From an uncultured Chthoniobacterales bacterium (GTDB taxonomy: Bacteria; Verrucomicrobiota; Verrucomicrobiae; Chthoniobacterales; UBA10450), in the NCBI GenBank assembly GCA_955652855.1, contig CATPCN010000180.1, positions 1-10,929 on the forward strand: a stretch of 10,929 bases of DNA, given 5' to 3'. Position 1 is the first letter of the stretch; every line of letters starts with the position of its first letter. This document shows, in pieces, positions 1 to 6,705 of this stretch. Position numbers and translations under genes: made by a program. Below the pieces are notes generated by a model. It saw only the letters and a program-made list of their open reading frames with translations. It made no database searches and was not told the origin of the DNA.

Positions 1-2
1 CT

Positions 3-44
3 TTGCCGACGTTCCGCGGCGCGCACAAGCGGTTCTATCGTTGA
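3..44 (+). CDS. possible 3' end of an upstream gene (partial)
   Basis: The third frame is open from the left edge and ends in TGA at 42-44, giving a basic tail LPTFRGAHKRFYR. It reads like a plausible C-terminus, but thirteen codons are too few to identify a family or prove coding. If real, the upstream gene would end about 32 bases before the phosphatase-family start. The other forward frames are also open here, so this remains a weak call. Confidence 0.25.
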   Translation: MPTFRGAHKRFYR

Positions 45-69
45 CAAGGCAAAGAGCGCGCTTCTACAT
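41..69 (+). promoter_or_regulatory. candidate sigma70-type promoter for the phosphatase-family gene
   Basis: A perfect -35 hexamer TTGACA lies at 41-46. The only -10 candidate at a usable distance is TACATC at 65-70 (18-base spacer), which matches the consensus at three of six positions. Transcription would begin almost at the ATG at 77, giving a very short leader. The strong -35 and poor -10 make this a tentative call. Confidence 0.3.
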
Positions 70-76
70 CGACGTA

Positions 77-1366
77 ATGAAGTGGCGCAACCAACTCCTC
101 GCGCTTTTCTGTCTGTTGGTCTTCGCCGGGTTCGGCGTCGTTTATTTTCAGCATTGGGTCGTTCAGAAGCCGTTCGGAATCGTTTTGTTTATCGGCGAAG
201 GGCTCGCACCCGGCCGGCTGGCAGCGACGCGAATGTACGCCGGCGGCGCCGATGCGCGTCTCGCGCTCGACACCTTGGAACATGTTGCGCTCGTCAGAAA
301 TTATTCGAACGATTTCGCGACGCCTGATTCCGCGGCGGCCGCAACGGCGATTGCAACGGGTGTGAGGGCGAATAACCGCATGATCGGAATCGACGTCGAA
401 GGAAAACCACTCGCAAACGTTATCGAGCTCGCTCGCGAACGCGGGCGCGCGACTGGTCTAATCACAAATACGAATTTGACGGACGCGACTGCCGCCGCGT
501 TTTACGCGCATACGGCGAATCAAGAGGACCGCGAAGACATTGCCCGAGCGCTCGTTGAAGGAGGAAAGATCGACATAGTGTTCGGCGGAGGCGGTGCCGA
601 TTTTCTACCGAATACGAAAGGCGGACGCCGGCATGATCAACGCGACCTCATTCTGGAGATGCAACGCAATGGTTTCGATCTTGTGCGATCAAGGGCCGAG
701 CTGGAAGCAATTCCGCTTTGGCGACGTCCGAAAGTGTTGGGCATTTTCAGTTCAGCGGAGCTGGCTTTTAGCGATCAAGTAGAAGCGCGCAGCGCGCAAC
801 CCAGCCTCGCCGACATGGTGCGGCGCGCGATCGAATTACTACAGTTCAATCCGGGCGGTTATCTGCTCGTCGTAGACACCGGACTCATGCGTAAAGCCGC
901 GCAGGAAAACAACGGCGAGCGAGTGCTCGCCGAAACAATAGAGCTAGATCGCGCGCTCGCGATAGCGCGGCGTTACATCGGCGGCAAATCGACCGTGATC
1001 GTTGCCGGTGATACAGCGATAGGCGGGATGAACTTGAACGGCTTCCCATTTCGAAAACATACCGGAGTAGCGCTCCTCGGATTCAACTCAGCGGGTGATC
1101 CATGGTTGACTTGGGCGACGGGGCCGAACGGAACAAGATCGTACGGCGCGGCAAAGCTCGCGAACGAGAATGCGCCGGGCACTCCTGCAGGTTCACCAAC
1201 GCAACCGACCCAAGGACAACAACAAGAGCCCGCAGCGTTTTTCACGGCGACGGCCGAGAATACTGTCGATGATATGATCGCGTTAGGAAGCGGCCGAGGC
1301 GCAGAAGCACTCCATGGCTCGATCGATAGCACACAGCTTTTCGAAATTCTGAGAGACGATCTTTAG
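77..1366 (+). CDS. alkaline phosphatase family protein, membrane-anchored, likely catalytically dead
   Basis: The 429-aa product has an N-terminal signal anchor (residues about 6-25) followed by an alkaline phosphatase fold. Recognisable blocks are GIVLFIGEG (34-42), TPDSAAAATAIATG (82-95, nucleophile-type Ser85), LTDATAAAF (134-142), GGGGADF (170-176), LLVVDTGLMRKAAQ (263-276), VAGDTAIGG (309-317) and GAEALHGSIDSTQLFEIL near the C-terminus. Compared with E. coli PhoA, the metal ligands are largely replaced: D51 by E41, E322 by D267, D327 by R272, H331 by Q276, H370 by T313 and H412 by N395. Ser102, Thr155 and Asp369 equivalents remain. A Pro/Gln-rich insert lies at about 364-386. The frame is intact, so this looks like a maintained pseudoenzyme or an enzyme with altered chemistry. 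ATG 77 was chosen because it directly precedes the anchor; a TTG at 41 is in frame, and the frame stays open to base 2. Confidence 0.88.
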   Translation: MKWRNQLLALFCLLVFAGFGVVYFQHWVVQKPFGIVLFIGEGLAPGRLAATRMYAGGADARLALDTLEHVALVRNYSNDFATPDSAAAATAIATGVRANNRMIGIDVEGKPLANVIELARERGRATGLITNTNLTDATAAAFYAHTANQEDREDIARALVEGGKIDIVFGGGGADFLPNTKGGRRHDQRDLILEMQRNGFDLVRSRAELEAIPLWRRPKVLGIFSSAELAFSDQVEARSAQPSLADMVRRAIELLQFNPGGYLLVVDTGLMRKAAQENNGERVLAETIELDRALAIARRYIGGKSTVIVAGDTAIGGMNLNGFPFRKHTGVALLGFNSAGDPWLTWATGPNGTRSYGAAKLANENAPGTPAGSPTQPTQGQQQEPAAFFTATAENTVDDMIALGSGRGAEALHGSIDSTQLFEILRDDL

Positions 1367-1401
1367 CACGTCTGACCTGGCCAGGCGAAAGCCGAGCCAT
1401 G

Positions 1402-1450
1402 CAAAAAAGAAAAACCCGTCGATCGGCGTTGAAGCCAATGACGGGCTTTC
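1402..1450 (-). terminator. rho-independent terminator between convergent genes
   Basis: An outer stem CCCGTC/GACGGG (1415-1420 with 1440-1445) encloses an inner stem GGC/GCC extended by AT pairs (1422-1436), with the loop GTTGAA. Read on the minus strand, the hairpin is followed by TTTTTCTTTTTTG (to about 1402), a strong U-tract ending the discoidin-like gene whose stop is at 1465. On the + strand only CTTTC follows, so it may stop the phosphatase-family transcript less efficiently. Confidence 0.75.
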
Positions 1451-1464
1451 TTGAAAAAGGTTAC

Positions 1465-2844
1465 CTACGGGCTGGTGGGCACGATCTCAGGAACCAGCAC
1501 AAACGGTGGCGAATCCGGCAAATTCGGCGGCGGACCTTCAGCCGGCGCTTGAGGACCTTCGCCTGGAATTTCTTTGTCCTTGGCGTCGGTCCTGTCTTTG
1601 GCGTCGACAGTATCTTTGCCGTCACTCGAAATCTCGGAAGAAGAGGCGCGGCCTACATTCGAAGTCAGCAGCGTGGATTGTTTTGACTCTCCGAACGCCG
1701 CAATTTCCGCAACGGAGAATGAAGTCTCGCCCTGCTCAGCGGGATTCCACTTTACCATGACATAACGACCGGAAGCGGAAGGAAAATCAACCGAAGCGCG
1801 GCCTTCGCTGCCTTCCGTCATCACCATTCCAACGGGTTTCATTTGCGCGATCGCGTTATCGTTAATCGTGAGTGACTCCGGTAGTATCTCCGGCGCACCT
1901 TTTCGGCCAGCGAGTGTGCCCGTGTTTACCCTCACTCTGTTATCCGGTCCGACTCCAGGCAGGGATGAAAGCACGTAGAAGTGGATGCTGCCTTTACGCG
2001 GTGAGAAAATCGCGGACAGGCGGCGCAACGTGCAAACTTTACCGAGATCAACAACCGCTGTGGGCGCAGCATCGTTCGCGGCGAAAGAATAAGAGGTGCC
2101 GGTTTGATCATCGATCATGTTGTTCGCCTCTTTCAGATCACTGCCGGAGCTCACATAAAGAGCCCGCGCTTTCGCATGTAGATCTGTGAAATTGTAAGAG
2201 ATCAACGCAAAGCTTTCGGAGTGATCTTGTGCGCTAAGTTTGCGCTGACGCGGCATCGTGAAATCAGAAACAATAGAAGTCGAATACACGCCGAAGCCCG
2301 CGATGCGTCCGGGCTCGGTGACATTGAAAGTGAGCTTGACGTACTTTGCTTCGCTGGGACCGATTTTCGCTTTTACCGAGTCGGCGCTCAGTTCTTGTTG
2401 CGTGACATTGTGCCATTGAGGACTATCAGCCGAGAGTTTCGCGCTGGACGTGGCGATGCTCACATCCCCTCTCGTTCCGTCATTCAAAAAGGCGATGTTA
2501 TCGACGTTTTCGATCTTAGGAAGCGTGATCAGAATTGTCGAAGCGCCGGACGGCAGTGCGTACCCGACAGTCGGATCGTCGCACAACAGCGCGGCCACGG
2601 CGGAATTATGATCTTCCGATTTTGAACTCAATTGCAATTGGGCAATTGGGCTGCCTTGCGGTGCGGCCTCCACTTGCGCGCCAAGATGATAACGGGCTAG
2701 ATTCTCCAGATACGCAGGAGCTTGCTCTACAGTGAGGGGCGGAACTTTTCGCAGGGTTACGTCCGCGGCGAACAATCCTGGAACGATCGCGAGCAGAATT
2801 AAACTAATTGAAGTCTTGCGGGAAAAGAAAAATGCGCCGCTCAT
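1465..2844 (-). CDS. exported discoidin-like (F5/8 type C-like) protein with Pro-rich tail
   Basis: The 459-aa product starts with a Sec signal peptide (basic FFFSRKTS, hydrophobic ISLILLAIVPG, cleavage probably after LFAA near residue 27). Two beta-sandwich-like regions follow. Residues about 80-190 end in AKYVKLTFNV...GFGVYS. Residues about 225-387 contain ANNMIDDQTGTSYSF, VVDLGKVCTLRRLSAIF and RYVMVKWNP...VAEIAAFGE. The pattern of a dipping 'ID-D-T' loop, a 'DLG' strand and a closing 'V-EI-AFG' strand is typical of discoidin/F5/8 C carbohydrate-binding folds. The last 65 residues are charged (DTVDAKDRTDAKDKE) and then Pro-rich, which suggests a flexible spacer. No catalytic motif is visible, so ligand and function are unknown. 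I chose ATG 2844, which has GGA upstream and lies downstream of the promoter. ATG 2853 is a close alternative; the in-frame TTG at 2895 coincides with the -35 box. Confidence 0.75.
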   Translation of the reverse strand: MSGAFFFSRKTSISLILLAIVPGLFAADVTLRKVPPLTVEQAPAYLENLARYHLGAQVEAAPQGSPIAQLQLSSKSEDHNSAVAALLCDDPTVGYALPSGASTILITLPKIENVDNIAFLNDGTRGDVSIATSSAKLSADSPQWHNVTQQELSADSVKAKIGPSEAKYVKLTFNVTEPGRIAGFGVYSTSIVSDFTMPRQRKLSAQDHSESFALISYNFTDLHAKARALYVSSGSDLKEANNMIDDQTGTSYSFAANDAAPTAVVDLGKVCTLRRLSAIFSPRKGSIHFYVLSSLPGVGPDNRVRVNTGTLAGRKGAPEILPESLTINDNAIAQMKPVGMVMTEGSEGRASVDFPSASGRYVMVKWNPAEQGETSFSVAEIAAFGESKQSTLLTSNVGRASSSEISSDGKDTVDAKDRTDAKDKEIPGEGPQAPAEGPPPNLPDSPPFVLVPEIVPTSP

Positions 2845-2866
2845 AATTTCCATATCTACAAAAACG

Positions 2867-2895
2867 ATGATAGGACGCGCGTTTTGTTTTGCCAA
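2867..2895 (-). promoter_or_regulatory. sigma70-type promoter of the discoidin-like gene
   Basis: On the minus strand, -35 TTGGCA (2890-2895) and -10 TATCAT (2867-2872) each match consensus at five of six positions and are separated by exactly 17 bases. The start of transcription would be near 2857-2861, only 4-8 bases before ATG 2853 and 13-17 bases before ATG 2844. The messenger would therefore be nearly leaderless or have a very short leader. Confidence 0.6.
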
Positions 2896-2956
2896 TACAA
2901 ATTTTCACGCCGCGCAAGATTTTTTGCCGGGATTCCCTTTTGCGTGATCCCCTGGG

Positions 2957-2987
2957 CCGAATTCGGAAAAGGGCGTTTCGCCGAATT
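2957..2987. repeat. inverted repeat in the gap between the two minus-strand genes
   Basis: AATTCGG (2960-2966) and CCGAATT (2981-2987) form a perfect 7-base inverted repeat with a 14-base loop. The left arm is also part of the palindrome CCGAATTCGG (2957-2966). An alternative hairpin GGCG-TTT-CGCC (2972-2982), read on the minus strand, is followed by CTTTTCC and could be a weak terminator for the transglutaminase-like gene ending at 3057. An 8-base direct repeat GTGATCCC flanks the structure (2944-2951 and 2995-3002). It could instead be an operator upstream of the promoter at 2867-2895. The remaining bases of the 2896-3056 gap show no gene. Confidence 0.35.
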
Positions 2988-3056
2988 GTCTCCAGTGATC
3001 CCTTACCCCGCCGGAACTCGTCGCGGCACTGTCCTAGACGGCTGGGTTAAAAGAGA

Positions 3057-3638
3057 TCAATTTTTCGCGTAAAGCACTGATGCGGCTGCGCGATATTTGT
3101 GACTGCCGGAGTACGCGTAGAGAGGAATGTATGTGTGTCTGCCGAGTTGTTCAGTCTTGTAAGCCGCCCAGTTAATTGTCGGATCGAGAACGTATGTCCC
3201 GTTATCCGTTTCCCAAACTAACCAAGTGTGAGTCATTCGACTGGTCGAAGTGCGCCTTCCAATTACCAGCCGCACGTTGCTCGCTCCGGAATCTTCCATC
3301 CGCTTGTACAGCGCCACCGCTTTTCCCTTACAGTCAGCAACGGCGCCGGATTGCACCTCTTGCGGGGTTTTCCACTCTTGCGAGAAGCCGTAGGGAATGC
3401 CGCGCAAGGCTTCAATCCAATGATTGACTAGGGCAAAAGAGACTTGACGCCCGTCACCCCGACCCTTCGATGAAAGCAGGACTGGACGAATTCGGCCCAT
3501 TTGGTGATCGTACGGGGTGGAGTCGACGTTCAAGAAGACGGAATCTGCGAAACAGGATGCTGTTAAAAGGCAAACGATACCTGCAATTAGGAGAGAGACC
3601 CTTTTGAGGGCGAACGGTTGGATGCTCATGAAGACCAT
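3057..3638 (-). CDS. exported transglutaminase-like cysteine protease (BTLCP-like)
   Basis: The 193-aa product has a signal peptide (basic LKR at 11-13, hydrophobic VSLLIAGIVCLLTA, likely cleavage after CFA at residue 31). The mature part matches the bacterial transglutaminase-like cysteine proteinase type: VADCKGKAVALYKRM with candidate catalytic Cys103, MTHTWLVW with His137, and YVLDPTINW with Asp152. Spacing of this Cys-His-Asp triad fits the transglutaminase/papain-like fold, and the length is close to the single-domain family norm. The family includes periplasmic proteases such as LapG, which cleaves adhesins, but no LapD-like or large adhesin gene is in the window, so the substrate is unknown. 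Cys29 lies in TASC, which is a poor lipobox, so a lipoprotein is unlikely. ATG 3638 was used; ATG 3629 would also give a complete signal peptide. Neither has a clear ribosome binding site. Confidence 0.85.
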   Translation of the reverse strand: MVFMSIQPFALKRVSLLIAGIVCLLTASCFADSVFLNVDSTPYDHQMGRIRPVLLSSKGRGDGRQVSFALVNHWIEALRGIPYGFSQEWKTPQEVQSGAVADCKGKAVALYKRMEDSGASNVRLVIGRRTSTSRMTHTWLVWETDNGTYVLDPTINWAAYKTEQLGRHTYIPLYAYSGSHKYRAAASVLYAKN

Positions 3639-3654
3639 AGTAAGTAATTATGGT
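3634..3654 (-). repeat. small inverted repeat over the start codon of the transglutaminase-like gene
   Basis: ACCATA (3634-3639) and TATGGT (3649-3654) are perfect inverted repeats with a 9-base loop. In the minus-strand messenger the arm contains the ATG at 3636-3638, so the hairpin could hide this start and leave ATG 3629 accessible. The stem is short and AT-rich, so regulatory meaning is uncertain. Confidence 0.25.
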
Positions 3655-4059
3655 GGCTATAAGCAGCGAACGTGCCAACCGGGAGCCCCGCAAAACCCAA
3701 TTTACTGGTTATTGGGGAATTCAAGGCTTCTGCAGCGAGGATGCCCCTTTCATCCTGTCCTTCAAAGCCAGCCGGATCGGATGATATTTGATTGCTCCGC
3801 ACCACCGTGCAGGACCGCGTCGATGCGACTTCGCTGGAGGCCTTTTCCGTAATCGTCGTAAGCAAAGAGACGAAAAATTTGATTGGGCTAATTCTCGCGC
3901 GCAGCGAAACTCTCGAGACGTAAGACCTGCATGAGATCGTTGTCGGGGGTGCGACGTAACCGCGAATGCCTCCGCCGGTTGGATTGCCCAAGAACGACTT
4001 GATATTGTGCGTCTGCGAAGAAAAACAATGGATTTACGACGGCCTTAGTCATCCCGAGA
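3639..4059. other. gene-poor divergent intergenic region with a possible decayed coding stretch
   Basis: No intact, recognisable gene is present in these 421 bases. Between about 3766 and 4018 the texture looks codon-like. On the + strand the frame starting with TTG at 3792 is open for 43 codons to TAA 3921, continues to TAA 3957, then from ATG 3966 to TAA 4074. The complementary minus-strand frame is open for a similar length with one TAG (3888-3890). A third, uninterrupted minus-strand frame (3626-3991) has an unusual Ser/Arg-rich composition and looks like a shadow. This could be the remnant of a small gene or a structured noncoding element. A weak candidate promoter for the YfhO-like gene is TTGATA (3999-4004) with AACAAT (4024-4029), 19 bases apart. 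Confidence 0.4.
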
Positions 4060-6486
4060 ATGAACAGCAGTCATAACCGGCAAAAAGCGGCAAGCAGGCC
4101 GCCCTTAGAAGGATCCTACCTTAGCAAAGCTCCAACTGTTGCAGGTTTTCCTTTTTTCTTACTGACTGCATTCTGTCTGCTGCTCGTGGGGCTTCTAATA
4201 TTCCGAAACTTCGTTCTGAATGATAAGGCGCTCTTGTATAAAGATATGGGGAGCGATTCTGTAAACGATACTTATCCATATTTAATTCACCTCTCAGATT
4301 ACATTCGGAGGGAAGGTTTTCCTTCTTGGTCTTTCTATGTAGGGATGGGTCAAAGTCTCGCCTACCTAGCGGGTGACTTGATCTGGCAACCCATTATATG
4401 GCTGCCCAGAGAGCTGATTGCTCGCGCTCTTGTATTTCAGCATCTGTTCAAAATCCTTGTCGCTGGATTGTTGTTCTTCCGGTTCCTGCAACTACGCGGT
4501 CTTAATTTGTGCGCCGCGTTCTTGGGTTCGCTCTTGCTCTCTTTCTCCGCGTACATGTGCATGGGTAGCTGCTGGATTATTAACGCTGACGAGGTTGTAT
4601 GTTTTACATTTCTCTTGTTCGCCGTCGAAGTGGCGATTTCACATGGTCGTTGGATTTATATTCCGTTCGCTGTTGCCCTTGTCGGCCTAGTGACGGTGTT
4701 CCATCTCTACTTGGCGGCCGTGTTGCTGTGTTTCTATGTGCCAGGCCGGCTCGTTGAAATATATGGCTGGAGACCGTTCTCCTTGTTCCCTATCTGCGCC
4801 CGGCTTGCAGCCATCGCCTTCCTAGGGGTTGGGCTGGCCGCTGTTATTTGCCTTGGAAGTCTGCACTCCATTCTGAACAGTCCCCGCGGATCGGGTACGA
4901 TTGCCAACTTCACTTGGAGCCCAACCCCGTCGCTGTTTCAACTCGAATCACCTCTCTACTATGTGACAGCCGCGTTGAGGCCATTTTCAACCGACATGGC
5001 TGGGACTGGGGATGAGTTTCGGGGCTGGGAAAACTATTTCGAGGCGCCGATGAGCTATTGCGGGCTGCTTTCTCTCCTCATGTTCCCGCAAGTGTTCATC
5101 GCTGCCACTCGCCGGCAGCGCATTCTCTACGGCCTGTTCCTGAGCTTTATAATTGTGCCAGTGGCGTTCCCATGGTTCCGGTATTTTTTTTGGCTTTTTC
5201 ACGGCGGCTACTTCAGAGCGTTTTCATTGTTCTCGATTCTCGGAATTATCGCACTCAGCATGAAAGCTTTCTCACGCTATACCGAATCGAAAAGCCTCAA
5301 TCTCTGGGTTCTAATCGTGACTTTGGTTGTATTATTGGGTGCCCTTTATTTGCCCATCAGCGAAATGCAGGCGCTTGTTGATCCCGCGCTTAGACGGACA
5401 GTCGCAATTTTCCTAATATTATATGCAACTCTGCTGGCTACCGGCCGGATGCTGAAACGGCAAATCAATTTCGGATGGATCATCGTAGTCTTAGCCGCGA
5501 TCGAGGTTATTTCCTTCGACGGAATAACTGTCAATCGCCCGACTGTGACAAAACAGGAGTTGAATGAGCGTGTGGGCTATAATGATGAGACCGTTGACGC
5601 AGTCCGAGAAATAAAAGCGAAGGATAGCAGCTTCTTCCGTATCACTAAAACTTGGGGTTCCGGACCTGCCACAAGCATTAGCTACAACGATGCGATGGTT
5701 TTCGGTTATTATGGCACGTCGTCCTACAGCTCTTTCAATAATCTTAACTACATCAAGTTCTTGATGGCTTCGGATGCCATTTCGAGCGATGATATCGCGA
5801 CGGACGCCCAGTGGTCACCAGGTTTGGTGTGGCAGCCTCTCCTTTCCACTTTTGCGTGTGAAAAGTACGCGCTCACTACGACTCCGGCGCCGTTCAATGC
5901 CGCCGAGCGCTACGAATTTGTTAAGCGTTACGGCAATATTTATCTCTTCCGCAATAAAGCTTTTCTTCCATTTGGATTAACATTCAACCGTTACATTTCC
6001 GAAGATATTTTTCTGAAAATGCCCAGCTGGGCAAAGCCGCAAGTGCTGGTGCATGCAGTCGCCATTTCTGACAAAGATGTCAGTGATAAATGGGAGCTTT
6101 CGCAGCTGAGTCTCGACGAATTAAAGCGGCGGATGCGTGAAACGCCGCTTCCAGATGTCCTATCCGAACGTCGGGCAACAGCACTCAGCATCCGCTCGTT
6201 CAAAGAGACGCGAATCGACGGGACGATTCGACTCGATCATGCAGGCGTGCTGCTGCTCCAGATGCCATTCGACGCGGGTTGGCACGCCTTTGTAGATGGG
6301 CGAGCCGCGCCCGTAATCAAGGTAGATGCCGGATTGCTGGGCGTCGTGCTGAAGAGCGGTGAACATTCGATCAAATTGATCTATCGCCCTCCCTTTCTAT
6401 ACGCAGGTGCTACCGTCACTGTAGCGTCCTGTTTAGTCCTCTTATTAAGCATCCGCCGATGGCCACGGATTCGCTTACTTAATTGA
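4060..6486 (+). CDS. YfhO-like polytopic membrane protein (GT-C-type glycosyltransferase candidate)
   Basis: The 808-aa product has a short cytoplasmic N-terminus, a first membrane helix at about 30-53, then a periplasmic loop with acidic residues (YKDMGSDSVNDTYPY, 60-74) in the place where GT-C enzymes carry catalytic Asp/Glu. About a dozen hydrophobic segments follow up to residue 487 (for example 129-146, 152-168, 178-195, 199-226, 245-270, 356-380, 386-401, 414-431, 446-462, 470-487). A soluble region (490-775) ends in a beta domain with MPFDAGWHAFVDGR, KVDAGLLGVVL and GEHSIKLIYRPP, followed by a last helix (777-798) and a basic tail. This closing domain is the hallmark of the YfhO family, whose characterised Gram-positive members are linked to glycosylation of lipoteichoic acid. 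The acceptor here is unknown. ATG 4060 has only a weak GAG close upstream. The codon usage appears somewhat AT-richer than in the leftmost gene, judged by eye. Confidence 0.85.
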   Translation: MNSSHNRQKAASRPPLEGSYLSKAPTVAGFPFFLLTAFCLLLVGLLIFRNFVLNDKALLYKDMGSDSVNDTYPYLIHLSDYIRREGFPSWSFYVGMGQSLAYLAGDLIWQPIIWLPRELIARALVFQHLFKILVAGLLFFRFLQLRGLNLCAAFLGSLLLSFSAYMCMGSCWIINADEVVCFTFLLFAVEVAISHGRWIYIPFAVALVGLVTVFHLYLAAVLLCFYVPGRLVEIYGWRPFSLFPICARLAAIAFLGVGLAAVICLGSLHSILNSPRGSGTIANFTWSPTPSLFQLESPLYYVTAALRPFSTDMAGTGDEFRGWENYFEAPMSYCGLLSLLMFPQVFIAATRRQRILYGLFLSFIIVPVAFPWFRYFFWLFHGGYFRAFSLFSILGIIALSMKAFSRYTESKSLNLWVLIVTLVVLLGALYLPISEMQALVDPALRRTVAIFLILYATLLATGRMLKRQINFGWIIVVLAAIEVISFDGITVNRPTVTKQELNERVGYNDETVDAVREIKAKDSSFFRITKTWGSGPATSISYNDAMVFGYYGTSSYSSFNNLNYIKFLMASDAISSDDIATDAQWSPGLVWQPLLSTFACEKYALTTTPAPFNAAERYEFVKRYGNIYLFRNKAFLPFGLTFNRYISEDIFLKMPSWAKPQVLVHAVAISDKDVSDKWELSQLSLDELKRRMRETPLPDVLSERRATALSIRSFKETRIDGTIRLDHAGVLLLQMPFDAGWHAFVDGRAAPVIKVDAGLLGVVLKSGEHSIKLIYRPPFLYAGATVTVASCLVLLLSIRRWPRIRLLN

Positions 6487-6705
6487 AGACTCGAACGCTC
6501 AAATTACAGCGGATTGGTCGTGAGATAATCGGAAATGCGTCACATTTCTGAGATGCTTCCGCCGGATTGGAATAACATTTAGGGTGATCTCTGAAAGCAC
6601 AGGTGAAATCGCAAAATGGTTTGCTGCAGTGATTCGTGTCGAGAGGACTGAACTTGAGCGTGGCGTCGCGCTTTATATTAAATCATCGTGGCGGGCTGCC
6701 TCTTA
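6487..6705. other. intergenic gap between the YfhO-like gene and the three-gene operon
   Basis: No clear terminator follows the YfhO-like gene; the only hairpin seen, GAAATG-CGTCA-CATTTC at 6532-6548, is AT-rich and lacks a U-tract. An AT-rich block (6671-6683) just before the operon may hold a promoter. A 40-codon GTG-initiated frame at 6584-6706 is discussed separately and is not convincing enough to be called a gene. Confidence 0.5.
6654..6683 (+). promoter_or_regulatory. weak candidate promoter of the glycosyltransferase operon
   Basis: TTGAGC (6654-6659, four of six to -35 consensus) is followed 18 bases later by TTAAAT (6678-6683, four of six), inside the AT-rich block TATATTAAAT. Transcription would start near 6690, giving about 16 bases of leader before ATG 6706 and excluding the in-frame GTG at 6688 as a start. 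Other -10 registers in the same block are possible. Confidence 0.3.

Noticed and set aside
973..1332. 119-codon minus-strand frame inside the phosphatase-family gene
   Set aside because: Antisense shadow of a strongly supported family protein; no independent start signal or motif.
2221..2625. 134-codon + strand frame inside the discoidin-like gene
   Set aside because: Antisense to a coding region with signal peptide, promoter and terminator; Arg-rich composition typical of shadow frames.
3057..3638. Lipoprotein reading of the transglutaminase-like protein (Cys29)
   Set aside because: The residues before the Cys are T-A-S rather than a Leu-Ala/Ser-Gly/Ala lipobox, and an ordinary signal peptidase site (CFA/DS) follows two residues later.
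3626..3991. 121-codon minus-strand open frame
   Set aside because: Its composition (Ser, Arg, Thr, Val runs) is typical of an out-of-phase shadow, it overlaps the start of the transglutaminase-like gene in another frame, and it has no recognisable motif.
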